From assembly GCA_947372405.1 (NCBI GenBank), contig CANBTO010000265.1:1-6960 (forward strand): a stretch of DNA of 6,960 nt, written 5' to 3'. A program made the position numbers and the translations under genes. Positions 1 to 6,694 of this stretch are shown here, one piece after another; within the stretch, counting starts at the first letter, position 1; each line of letters starts with the position of its first letter. The notes below the pieces were generated by a model that was given only the letters and a program-made list of their open reading frames with translations, ran no database searches and was not told where the DNA came from. The DNA is from Verrucomicrobiaceae bacterium (lineage in GTDB: Bacteria; Verrucomicrobiota; Verrucomicrobiae; Verrucomicrobiales; Akkermansiaceae).

Positions 1-437
1 GCATGAACACCGATCTCGGCGATCCGGTTTTCTCCGCCGCCGACGGGCTCGTGGTGTATGCCGGGGAACCCGCGGCCGGATGGGGCAACATGATCGTCGT
101 CGCGCACAAGGCGGGCGACGGGAGGGTCCTGCATTCAATGTACGCGCACCTCAGCCGTATTGATGTGACGGTGGGTTCGCTGGTGGCGAGAGGCGGTAAG
201 ATCGGCGCCGTCGGCACGGCGAATGGTTATTATCCGGCGCACCTGCATTTCGAAATGCGCGAAGGCCCGTGGCTGGACATCGGCGCGGGCTACGTGGGTG
301 ATCCGCTCAACCATCTGGATCCGATGGCGACCGTGGCCGCGCTGCACAACGCGCCTGCGGACCGTCTCACTCCCTCGCCGCTGGGCATCATGCTTGCGCA
401 GGCTGCCGCGTCCGAACATCCTCCCGAGAATCATTGA
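1..437 (+). CDS. M23-family zinc metallopeptidase, 3' part (5' end outside window)
   Basis: This is the C-terminal part of a peptidase M23 (LytM/lysostaphin-like) domain, a zinc peptidase that normally cleaves peptide cross-links in peptidoglycan outside the cytoplasm. Numbering from the first in-window Met, I see the strand segment NTDLGDPVFSAADG (2-15), GWGNMIVVAH (26-35), the YAHLS motif (47-51) and the HLHFEM motif (80-85), whose H-x-H supplies a catalytic His and a zinc ligand. The first zinc-binding motif, H-x3-D, should lie just upstream of NTDLGDPV and is outside the window, so the gene is cut by the window edge rather than naturally short; the Met at base 3 is not the start. About 58 residues follow HLHFEM, including a low-complexity Ala-rich end with no second domain. 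Signal peptide and substrate cannot be judged. It is followed after 28 nt by the Tim44-like gene on the same strand. Domain assignment is strong; the biological role is inference. Confidence 0.9.
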   Translation, partial: MNTDLGDPVFSAADGLVVYAGEPAAGWGNMIVVAHKAGDGRVLHSMYAHLSRIDVTVGSLVARGGKIGAVGTANGYYPAHLHFEMREGPWLDIGAGYVGDPLNHLDPMATVAALHNAPADRLTPSPLGIMLAQAAASEHPPENH

Positions 438-465
438 GCAAACTTCTAACATATTCCGGTCAACG

Positions 466-1947
466 ATGATGACTCTGCTGAAACGAATGGTCCGGATATC
501 ACCGGTGGTTTTGATGGTGTGGCTGCTCATTGGGATCTGCGGCCAACTGGGTGCGAGGGCGGGCGGTGCCGGCGGGCACAGCAGCAGCGGCGGGCACAGC
601 AGTGGTGGCGGAGGCTTCTCCAGCCATGGTTCCGGCAGTTGGTCCGGGTCGTCGGGTAGCGGTGGGGGGTCATTGCATATCAGCCCCGGAATCATCATCC
701 TGATCATAGTCGTCTATGTGATCTTTCTGATCATCAAGTCCCGGATGACCGCTTCCTCCGAGGAGGAATCCTTCGTGACGGAATCGCCGGAATACGAGGT
801 GGATTCCGACAGCATCCAGCGGTTCCTCACGGAGCATCCGGACTTCGATTTCAGCATGTTCGGAAACCGGGTGAGCCATGCTTTCATGAAGATCCAGCAG
901 GCGTGGTCGGTGCAGGACATCTCATCGGTCCGGCAGTTCATCTCGGACGGGATGTACCAACGTTTCACCACGCAGTTCCGGATGATGGGTTTGCTGAAAC
1001 AAAGCAATCGACTGGATAACGTCCAGATCAACTCTGTGCAGCCCGTTTCGGCACGGACCGACGGTCCGTATGATGTGATCGACGTGCGGGTGGCGGCATC
1101 CATGCGCGACTCGTTTGTCTGCGGGCTGGATCATTCGCTCGATGAGGAAGGCGACGATTCGTTCGTGGAATACTGGTCGTTTATCAGGAAACGTGGCGCA
1201 AGCGGCAAGGAAGGATATGATATCTTCTCCAGCGAGTCCTGTCCTTCATGCGGGGCGGTGCTCGACAAGAACATGGGTGAGATTTGCCGCTGTTCGCACT
1301 GCCAGGTATTGGTAAACTCGGGGGATTTCGACTGGGTGCTCGCGGAGATCACGCAGGAGGATGACTATGGCAGCTCGTCCGGCATGGCACGTCATGTTTC
1401 GACGGAGATGTCCGGGGCGCTTGTTGGAATGGCATCCGAGTGCACTGACTTCTCGGTGCAGATGGCCGAGGACAAGGCGAGCAACGCGTTCATGCAGATC
1501 ATGACCGCCACCGCCACGCGCAATCCGGCGTCGATCAGGCGATTCGTCACGGACCAGATGCTGGCCACATTCACGGAGACGCTGCCCGAGCGGAATGTGG
1601 TTTTCGACCGGATCTACCTGAACGAGGCGGTTCTTCTGAATGTCTGGCGCCAGGAAACGCAGCACATGCTGCAGTTCGGCATGTCCGCCAGCATGCGGCG
1701 GGTGGAGTTGCTGCCGGATGGTTCCGTTTCATCGCTGGACTCTGACGTCGTGCGAACGGAATACATTCTCGCCATGGAGCGGGATGCGGACGCCGTGCCG
1801 GAGAAAGGCTCGCTCTATCAGCACCAGTGCCCGAGTTGCGGTGGTGCCATTGGCGACACGATCGACGTGAACTGCCAGTATTGCGGCAACCCGCTCAATT
1901 CGACGCGCGGTGAGTGGATCGTCTGCTCGTTCGGCGCGCCGGAGTGA
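466..1947 (+). CDS. Membrane-anchored protein with two tandem Tim44-like domains, each followed by a zinc ribbon
   Basis: A 493-residue protein when read from ATG 466. An upstream in-frame extension to 223 overlaps the M23 gene in another frame and reads as shadow translation. No good Shine-Dalgarno precedes 466; ATG 469 is an equal alternative. Visible order: basic N-terminus and hydrophobic segment (about 11-28, either a membrane anchor or a signal peptide with an A-R-A site near 30-32); a Gly/Ser/His-rich low-complexity linker (32-70); a second hydrophobic helix (73-90) followed by KSR; Tim44-like unit 1 (about 115-250) with a four-Cys ribbon C259-x2-C262 / C276-x2-C279 (plus C274); Tim44-like unit 2 (about 335-450) with a ribbon C455-x2-C458 / C470-x2-C473. 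The two units share a pattern of an NAFM/HAFM helix, then a 'R.F..D.M...F' helix. If both hydrophobic segments span the membrane, the positive-inside rule puts the long C-terminal part in the cytoplasm. Tim44-like domains are membrane-associated protein-binding folds; the role of this protein is unknown. Confidence 0.8.
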   Translation: MMTLLKRMVRISPVVLMVWLLIGICGQLGARAGGAGGHSSSGGHSSGGGGFSSHGSGSWSGSSGSGGGSLHISPGIIILIIVVYVIFLIIKSRMTASSEEESFVTESPEYEVDSDSIQRFLTEHPDFDFSMFGNRVSHAFMKIQQAWSVQDISSVRQFISDGMYQRFTTQFRMMGLLKQSNRLDNVQINSVQPVSARTDGPYDVIDVRVAASMRDSFVCGLDHSLDEEGDDSFVEYWSFIRKRGASGKEGYDIFSSESCPSCGAVLDKNMGEICRCSHCQVLVNSGDFDWVLAEITQEDDYGSSSGMARHVSTEMSGALVGMASECTDFSVQMAEDKASNAFMQIMTATATRNPASIRRFVTDQMLATFTETLPERNVVFDRIYLNEAVLLNVWRQETQHMLQFGMSASMRRVELLPDGSVSSLDSDVVRTEYILAMERDADAVPEKGSLYQHQCPSCGGAIGDTIDVNCQYCGNPLNSTRGEWIVCSFGAPE

Positions 1948-1992
1948 CGGAATTGCTTGGCTTGGCAGGCCGGATCATTCAAGCAATGGCCC

Positions 1993-3093
1993 ATGATGAT
2001 GACCACGCCAGGTGAGATGTTGTTGGTGGGAGTGCCCGGACCGGAAATGGACGCGGCCACGGCGGAGCGACTGCGCAAACTCCAGCCCGGCGGTTTCATC
2101 CTGTTCGGCCGCAACATCATTTCCGCCACCCAGCTCCGCAAGCTCACCGACGACCTGCGCGAGCTCTCCGTCACCGAGCCCGTCATCACCATCGATCAGG
2201 AAGGCGGCCGGGTTTCCCGCTTGCGCCTCATCGGCCACGAGCCACCCAACGCCCAGCAGCTCCGCTACAAGGGCGATCCCGAACTCATCCGCTGGCATGG
2301 CGAACTCACCGGCAAACTGCTCCGCCTTTTCGGTTTCAACCTCGACCTCTGCCCGGTGCTCGACATCTCGTTCGACGACGAGGCCGACAACTCGCTGCGC
2401 GGCCGTTGTTACGGCGGCAGCGCTGAGGAAGTCATCCGGAATGCCGAGATTTTCCGCGCCGCGATGAGCACCGAAGGCATCCTTTCCTGCGGCAAACATT
2501 TTCCTGGATACACCTTCGCCGGGCTCGATCCGCATCACGAACTGCCCCGCATCCCCCGCACCCGCGCCGAGCTCGACGCCTGCGAGCTGCAGGTCTTCCG
2601 CGCCTTTTCTAACAAGGTGGACTCGATGATGATCGGCCACGGCCATTATCCCTGCTTCGGCGACGATCCCGTGCCTGCCTCGCTCTCGCCTGAAGTGATC
2701 GACCAATGCCTGCGCCGCGAACTCGGTTTCAAGGGCCTCGTCATGACCGACGACCTCGACATGGGAGCCATCCTAAACACCTTCGGCTGGCCGGAAACGA
2801 TCCGCCGCGCCGTGCATGCCGGAAACGATTTCATCATGATCTGCCACCGCCTTGACGCGGCCGAGGAAGCCCGGCAGATCCTCGAATCCATGGACGCCCG
2901 CGATCTCGACCGCGGCCTCGCTTCTCTAGCAGATTTCAAGTCCAAGCTCGCTCTGCCGACGGACTTCTCCACCGCCGAACACCAACGACTTGACGGGGAA
3001 GTCTGGAATCTCCGCGTCGCCACGCTCGGTGAGGAACTCGCAGCCGAACGCAGCGCCGAAGACGGGAAGCGCTCGCCGGTGGAGGTGTATTGA
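1993..3093 (+). CDS. nagZ: Beta-N-acetylhexosaminidase, GH3 family, NagZ-like
   Basis: Glycoside hydrolase family 3, NagZ type: removes N-acetylglucosamine from GlcNAc-anhydroMurNAc peptides during cell-wall recycling, normally in the cytoplasm. Read from ATG 1993 it has 366 residues, about the usual size of single-domain NagZ, with no signal peptide. A TTG 36 nt upstream is open but adds an unconserved stretch; ATG 1996 or 1999 are also possible. Motifs: GGFILFGRN (33-41), IDQEGGRVSRLR (67-78), GKHFPG (167-172), the mobile catalytic loop with D179-x-H181 (DPHHELP), MIGHGHYP (213-220) and MTDDLDMGA (251-259), where D253 corresponds to the nucleophile. Odd point: the usual 'FPGHG.xT' after KHF is replaced by FPGYTFAG at equal length, while the D-x-H pair remains. 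The C-terminus (about 300-366) is charged and unconserved. It follows the Tim44-like gene by 45 nt and converges with folC. Confidence 0.93.
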   Translation: MMMTTPGEMLLVGVPGPEMDAATAERLRKLQPGGFILFGRNIISATQLRKLTDDLRELSVTEPVITIDQEGGRVSRLRLIGHEPPNAQQLRYKGDPELIRWHGELTGKLLRLFGFNLDLCPVLDISFDDEADNSLRGRCYGGSAEEVIRNAEIFRAAMSTEGILSCGKHFPGYTFAGLDPHHELPRIPRTRAELDACELQVFRAFSNKVDSMMIGHGHYPCFGDDPVPASLSPEVIDQCLRRELGFKGLVMTDDLDMGAILNTFGWPETIRRAVHAGNDFIMICHRLDAAEEARQILESMDARDLDRGLASLADFKSKLALPTDFSTAEHQRLDGEVWNLRVATLGEELAAERSAEDGKRSPVEVY

Positions 3094-3130
3094 GCAGTGG
3101 GAACGGATGAATACCAAGGTGTCCCCGGAA

Positions 3131-4342
3131 TCACTGAGAGCTCGCCTGGAATGTGCCGCCTGTTAGAAGCGCCCGCGCCTCGCCGACGAGGAAGAGCGAA
3201 CCTGCGATCAGAACTGGCGTGCCATGGTCCTTGGCCGCTATGAACGCACTCTGGAAGTCAGCGAGGCATTCATGTGGCGGTGCGCCTGCGGGCAGGCAGT
3301 CCGCGAGCTCTTCAGGTGTCACCGCGCGGGGCGTGTTCACGGGACAAAGAAAGATCCGGGATGCCAGCGGAGCGAGGATTGCGAGGATGCCGGTGATGTC
3401 CTTGGCGGCCACCGCACTGAAGACCAGCGCCGCTTTGGTATCCGGAAACGCGGATTGCCATGTCATCGCGAGCACTCCGGCGGAATGCGGATTGTGCGCG
3501 CCATCGAGGATGATGCCGGGCTGGATCTCCTCGAAACGGCCGGGCCACGAGACGGTGCCAAGGCCGTGACGCACGCTGTCCGAATTCATCTGTAGTCCCG
3601 CCTTGTGTAGGGCGGTTACCGCCAGCGCGGCATTCCATTTCTGGTGGTCTCCGGGCAGCGCCATGGGATAGCCTAACAGCGGCTCCTCGATGAACTCGAT
3701 GGGTGCGCGCGTTTCGTTCGCCTCCTTTTCGAGAACAAATCGTGCCGCCGGTTCCTGCGGTGAGGAAACGATCGGTTTGCCGGGCACGAAGATCCCGGCC
3801 TTTTCCGCCGCGATCAGTTCCAAGGTCTCGCCGAGCCACTGTGTGTGGTCCAGCCCGATGGGAGTGACGACGCAGACGTCCGCGGGCACGGCGGTGGTGG
3901 CGTCCAGCCTGCCGCCCATTCCGGTTTCCAGAATGATGAGCTCGCACTCGCGCTCACGGAACCAGCGCATGGCAAGGGTCAGCGAGATTTCGAAAAACGT
4001 CGGATGGTTTTCGAAGCGTTCGCAGATTTCCCGCAGCGATGTGAGCATCGCAGCACAGGCGTCTTCAGGGATTTCCTGCCCGGAAACCTTGATGCGCTCG
4101 CGATAATCGATGAGATGCGGCGAGGTGAAAAGCCCGGTGCGGCGGCCGCAGGCGCGCGCGACGCTGTCGATCATCGCGCAGGTGCTGCCCTTGCCGTTGG
4201 TGCCCGCCACGTGGATGACCTTCGTGCCGTGCGCGGGATAGGCGAGATACTCCTTGAGGAGCCGGTGCGAGCCTTCCAGTCCGAGTTTGATCCCGAACAT
4301 CTGGGTGGAGAACAGCCAGTCGATCGCTTCGTGGTATTGCAT
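3131..4342 (-). CDS. folC: Folylpolyglutamate synthase / dihydrofolate synthase (Mur ligase family)
   Basis: ATP-dependent ligase that adds glutamate to dihydropteroate and/or extends the polyglutamate tail of reduced folates in the cytoplasm. The 403 residues match the usual FolC length. Motifs: HVAGTNGKGST phosphate-binding loop (44-54), TSPHL (73-77), ETGMGGRLDAT (139-149), IGLDHTQWLG (162-171), EKAGI (180-184) with K181 at the position of the carbamylated lysine of Mur-type ligases, GDHQKWNAALA (231-241), the linker WPGRFE (266-271) and LDGAHNP (279-285) opening the C-terminal glutamate ligase domain. All look intact. Sequence alone does not say whether it has both activities. ATG at 4342 begins right at the MQYHEAIDWL helix where family members start; the ribosome site is weak. 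The pilin-like gene lies 49 nt upstream on the same strand and the nagZ 3' end is 37 nt past its stop. Two dispersed TGTTAG words (3161-3166, 3673-3678) fall inside it and are read as CTA and TTA leucine codons. Confidence 0.95.
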   Translation of the reverse strand: MQYHEAIDWLFSTQMFGIKLGLEGSHRLLKEYLAYPAHGTKVIHVAGTNGKGSTCAMIDSVARACGRRTGLFTSPHLIDYRERIKVSGQEIPEDACAAMLTSLREICERFENHPTFFEISLTLAMRWFRERECELIILETGMGGRLDATTAVPADVCVVTPIGLDHTQWLGETLELIAAEKAGIFVPGKPIVSSPQEPAARFVLEKEANETRAPIEFIEEPLLGYPMALPGDHQKWNAALAVTALHKAGLQMNSDSVRHGLGTVSWPGRFEEIQPGIILDGAHNPHSAGVLAMTWQSAFPDTKAALVFSAVAAKDITGILAILAPLASRIFLCPVNTPRAVTPEELADCLPAGAPPHECLADFQSAFIAAKDHGTPVLIAGSLFLVGEARALLTGGTFQASSQ

Positions 4343-4357
4343 CGTCGCGCCGCATCC

Positions 4358-4391
4358 ATCACCCGGAATCGGGATTCTGCCAAGCGGTGAT
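4358..4391. repeat. Nested inverted repeat between the pilin-like gene and folC
   Basis: ATCACC (4358-4363) pairs with GGTGAT (4386-4391), and inside it GAAT (4366-4369) pairs with ATTC (4374-4377) around a CGGG loop. It occupies most of the 49-nt gap, ends directly at the pilin-like stop codon and lies 15 nt upstream of the folC start. It lacks a T-run, so it may affect folC translation or mRNA processing rather than end transcription. It is short and could be chance. Confidence 0.3.
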
Positions 4392-4841
4392 TTACCAGTC
4401 CGAGTGCTCCGACGGTTCGTGACTCAGCAGAGCCGCCAGAGAGCACTGCATGTAGAGATCGCCCTGCTGGGGGAAAATATCGGGAGTCGGGCACGTGTAG
4501 GAGCCCCCTGACGGGCACTTCTGCACGCCGGTGGCCTGTTCATAGAGGTTTCTTTCGATGTAACCCTTGTCGAACAGATGGCTCGCGATGTCCTGGGTGC
4601 CGTTCTCGGCATATGGGCGGCCACCGTAGTTGTAGCCATACAGGTTCTGGTAGGACCGCGCGGCCACCTGGACGTTGCGCAGAGCGAGAACGCAACCGGC
4701 TCGATCGCTGCCTCGTTTCCACGCTGTGGCTCCGAAGAACAGGATGGTGATGATTAGGATGAGGACGGATATGGTGACTGTGAGTTCAAGCAGCGTCATG
4801 CCGCGCATACTCACAACCCGGGGGGATAGGTTGTTGGTCAT
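4392..4841 (-). CDS. Type IV prepilin / type II secretion pseudopilin-like protein
   Basis: A 149-residue protein with a textbook type III (prepilin) signal: a 14-residue leader ending in M-R-G, then MTLLELTVTISVLILIITILFF. Predicted peptidase cleavage is G14|M15, with Glu at mature position +5 (E19), followed by a hydrophobic N-terminal helix (about 20-37). After the helix comes the AWKRGSDRAGCVLALRNVQVAARSYQNLYG stretch, typical of short pseudopilins whose amphipathic helix continues the pilus core. The remaining roughly 85 residues are small, with four cysteines (C50, C109, C117, C132) that could form disulfides. No pilus or secretion ATPase, prepilin peptidase or secretin is nearby, so this looks like one of the scattered single-copy prepilin-like genes known in Verrucomicrobia and Planctomycetes. 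Start ATG 4841 has no clear Shine-Dalgarno; a later start at Met12 would destroy most of the leader. Function beyond this class is not determinable. Confidence 0.8.
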   Translation of the reverse strand: MTNNLSPRVVSMRGMTLLELTVTISVLILIITILFFGATAWKRGSDRAGCVLALRNVQVAARSYQNLYGYNYGGRPYAENGTQDIASHLFDKGYIERNLYEQATGVQKCPSGGSYTCPTPDIFPQQGDLYMQCSLAALLSHEPSEHSDW

Positions 4842-4934
4842 GTCGTATTTTTTTGGGGGGAGCGCCAGAATAGCCCGTTTTCGGCTCCGCGGAACTACGT
4901 CATCGCGGAAAATTTCGCTTGCCCCCGAAACCGG

Positions 4935-6167
4935 TCATCTTCCCGCAGCCAGAGCGTCCATCAGATAGCGAGCCGGACGGAAATTCTCGATCAGAATCTC
5001 CTCCTGTGCGCCCCGTTTCATGCGCACCTGTCGGATATTGAAGTTAGGCGTCTTGTGCGGTGCGAACAGGATGTCGTCGTGTGTCGAGTTCTCGTGTTTC
5101 TTGAACATCGAAGGCAGGATGTCACCGCCGAGATGGTCGTCGCGGCCGGTGGCCAGATGGCAGGTGCCTAACACCTTTTCATCCTGGATGTCCGCGCCGG
5201 AAACAGGCAGCACCTGCGTGCCGAATCCAAGTTCCCCGAGCGTGCCGGTCATCGGATCGTCCTTGAGGCGGGCGTTGTGCGCGTCGATGGTTGCTTGGTT
5301 TCCTTCGATGAGCGTGGAGCGGAAGATGCAGCGGTTTTCCACGTCGAGCACACCGAGGGTGCCGTCCTCGTATTTCATCGGGAACTGCCCGCGCGCGTCA
5401 CTGGGCACGAAATAAACCTCGCCCGCTGGAAGATTCGCGATGTCCGGGGCTTTTCCAAGACAGAGGCCGTGGGATTTCTGCGCCTCCTGTCCGCCAAGGC
5501 CGAGCCATGCTGTTAGAACCCGGCCGTCCTCCAGCGCGAAGTCGATCTCCACGGAATCGGATTTTGTTAGAGCGAGCCGCAGCCGCTCGGCGTCGGCGGA
5601 AACCTCGTGGTAATCCACGGCGAGGCCTGAGTTCAGGATCACGTCGTTGAGTCCGTGCAGGGTGGCGCCGCGGAAACCGTATTGTTTCGCCTTGGCCGTC
5701 AGTGGAGCCGTGGCGGAAAAGGTGGAGATACAGAGGATGAGATCGTAGTTCGGATAGATGTCACGGTCCAGGGAGATGTGGTTTCCGGTGGTGTCCCAGA
5801 CATCGTCTGCAAGATCGAGGTTCGAGCCGTGTGTGCATCTGTAGGCGTAGAATTCGCCGCCGGTCATTCCCAGCTCTTGCAGCGCGCCGTTCCTCAAACC
5901 CTGATAGAAATGACGGTGGGCGTTCTTCTGAACCTGGAATCCGTCGTGTTTCAGGAAGGCGAAATCCTTGATGAGATCCGCAGGCTCGTCGAAGTCGATC
6001 AGGATGCATGCCCGGCACCCTTGCGTCGGCGCGAACACTGTTCCAAGCAGCCGGACCAGGTCGAACGGCGGGAAGGCGCGCTTCTCCGGGTGGAGCAGGA
6101 TTTCCTCATGAAGATAGCCGGGCAGGGGTGATTCGGTGATGTGCGACATAGGACGCGAAACTAACAT
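4935..6167 (-). CDS. M29-like (aminopeptidase T / AmpS type) metallopeptidase-family protein
   Basis: A 410-residue protein resembling the peptidase M29 family (two-metal leucyl-type aminopeptidases) in its C-terminal half: LPAGEVYFVP (246-255, with E250), EDGTLGVL (267-274), GTLGELGFGT (308-317, with E312), LGTCHLATGRDDHLGG (333-348, with H337) and THDDILF (362-368, with H363 and D365). These match the family's order of metal ligands Glu, Glu, His, (Tyr), His-x-Asp; the Tyr position holds D344/H345 instead. The N-terminal half (1-200) is less familiar, so it may be a family offshoot with another reaction. Start: ATG 6167 is chosen over an in-frame TTG at 6185 because a strong GGGGGGAG site sits 6 nt before it, covering the extra codons. 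No signal peptide, so probably cytoplasmic. It lies 53 nt after the BFN gene and is likely co-transcribed. Four TGTTAG words lie in it or at its start. Confidence 0.7.
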   Translation of the reverse strand: MLVSRPMSHITESPLPGYLHEEILLHPEKRAFPPFDLVRLLGTVFAPTQGCRACILIDFDEPADLIKDFAFLKHDGFQVQKNAHRHFYQGLRNGALQELGMTGGEFYAYRCTHGSNLDLADDVWDTTGNHISLDRDIYPNYDLILCISTFSATAPLTAKAKQYGFRGATLHGLNDVILNSGLAVDYHEVSADAERLRLALTKSDSVEIDFALEDGRVLTAWLGLGGQEAQKSHGLCLGKAPDIANLPAGEVYFVPSDARGQFPMKYEDGTLGVLDVENRCIFRSTLIEGNQATIDAHNARLKDDPMTGTLGELGFGTQVLPVSGADIQDEKVLGTCHLATGRDDHLGGDILPSMFKKHENSTHDDILFAPHKTPNFNIRQVRMKRGAQEEILIENFRPARYLMDALAAGR

Positions 6168-6173
6168 CGAAGA

Positions 6174-6181
6174 CTCCCCCC
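6174..6181 (-). promoter_or_regulatory. Shine-Dalgarno site deciding the M29-like gene start
   Basis: On the minus strand the bases read GGGGGGAG, then six bases (TCTTCG) and ATG at 6167. This is by far the best ribosome site seen in the window and supports ATG 6167; the alternative TTG start at 6185 lies upstream of it, so the site would then be inside the coding region. Confidence 0.75.
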
Positions 6182-6220
6182 GCAAGGCACGAATCCCGGA
6201 AAAAATCCGCGTGCTGGCGC

Positions 6221-6694
6221 TCAGGCGGACTTGTCGCCGTTGCCCTCGGTTTCACGCATTTCGGCAAGCACCCCTGACATGTCCTCAAGCGAATCCCAGA
6301 GTTTCCTAACTACATAGAACGGAGCGCCGCACCGCACTGAAACAGCCAGGCAGTCCGATGGTCTGGCGTCCAGCTCGATGATCTTGCGCTCCATGATCTC
6401 GTTTTCAGCTTCGATGATCAGTCTCGCGTAATACACCTCGTTCTCCATGCTCACGATCACCGCGCGGGAAACCTTCGCTCCGAATGCCTGCAATGTGAGC
6501 AGATACAAATCATGTGTCAGCGGCCTTGGAGGCAGTTGCCCGCTCAATGAAGCGTTGATTGAAGCGCCCACGCCCGGGTCGATGTAGAATACAATCGCTT
6601 TGGTTCCATCCCCGAGAAACACAGCGCATCCCGCCTGCGTCGGCAGCAGCGCGATCGGTTCCACCCTTACAAGATCTGGCATTGACCCGAGCAT
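6221..6694 (-). CDS. Bifunctional nuclease (BFN, DUF151) family protein
   Basis: A 157-residue protein matching the BFN domain (DUF151) along most of its length: VFLGDGTKAIVFYID (25-39), the conserved RPLTHDL (57-63), VSRAVIVSMENEVYYARL (75-92), IELDARPSDCLAVSVR (106-121, with the family hallmark D-A-R-P-S-D) and APFYVVRKLWD (124-134). Family members include a plant nuclease acting on RNA and single-stranded DNA and many uncharacterised bacterial proteins; a nuclease role here is by family name only. The last 20 residues are acidic and unconserved. Start ATG 6694 has AGGGG about nine bases upstream on the minus strand; ATG 6682 (Met5) is an alternative. There is no signal peptide, so it is likely cytoplasmic. 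It is the first gene of the leftward block and is followed by the M29-like gene after 53 nt, suggesting one transcript. Confidence 0.88.
   Translation of the reverse strand: MLGSMPDLVRVEPIALLPTQAGCAVFLGDGTKAIVFYIDPGVGASINASLSGQLPPRPLTHDLYLLTLQAFGAKVSRAVIVSMENEVYYARLIIEAENEIMERKIIELDARPSDCLAVSVRCGAPFYVVRKLWDSLEDMSGVLAEMRETEGNGDKSA

Larger units (their letters stand above)
444..6166. repeat. Dispersed short word TGTTAG / TGTTAGAA, eight copies (span of the family)
   Basis: Copies counted on both strands: TGTTAGAA at 3161-3168 and 5511-5518 and as its complement TTCTAACA at 444-451 and 2607-2614; the related TGTTAGGC as complement GCCTAACA at 3671-3678 and 5166-5173; TGTTAGAG at 5565-5572; and AACTAACA at 6159-6166, overlapping the M29-like start codon. 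Six lie inside genes, one at a start codon, and one in the gap between the M23 and Tim44-like genes. Orientation relative to transcription is mixed. Within genes it is read mostly as CTA-ACA or as x-TTA-G, with leucine codons that seem scarce elsewhere here. Function unknown. Confidence 0.5.

Noticed and set aside
223..465. Upstream in-frame extension of the Tim44-like gene
   Set aside because: It lies inside the M23 peptidase coding region in another frame and translates to Arg/Trp-rich shadow sequence; the hydrophobic N-terminus begins naturally at ATG 466.
135..707. Minus-strand open frame of 190 codons
   Set aside because: Antisense to the M23 and Tim44-like genes; the Pro-rich part is just the complement of the Gly/Ser linker codons.
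1957..1992. TTG start adding 12 residues to NagZ
   Set aside because: The added residues match nothing in the family and no ribosome site supports it.
1975..2706. Long minus-strand open frame of 243 codons inside nagZ
   Set aside because: Compositional shadow of a high-GC gene; the nagZ motifs on the other strand are intact.
3094..3130. Terminator between convergent nagZ and folC
   Set aside because: I looked for a stem plus T-run in the 37-nt gap and saw none.
3845..4390. Plus-strand open frame opposite folC
   Set aside because: Antisense shadow of folC; no recognisable motif, while folC motifs are complete.
4848..4860. T-run followed by G-run (TTTTTTTGGGGGG) as an intrinsic terminator
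   Set aside because: On either strand no stable GC stem sits directly before the T-run; on the minus strand it reads as A's just upstream of the pilin-like gene start.
6168..6185. TTG start adding 6 residues to the M29-like protein
   Set aside because: Those codons overlap the strong Shine-Dalgarno site that serves ATG 6167.
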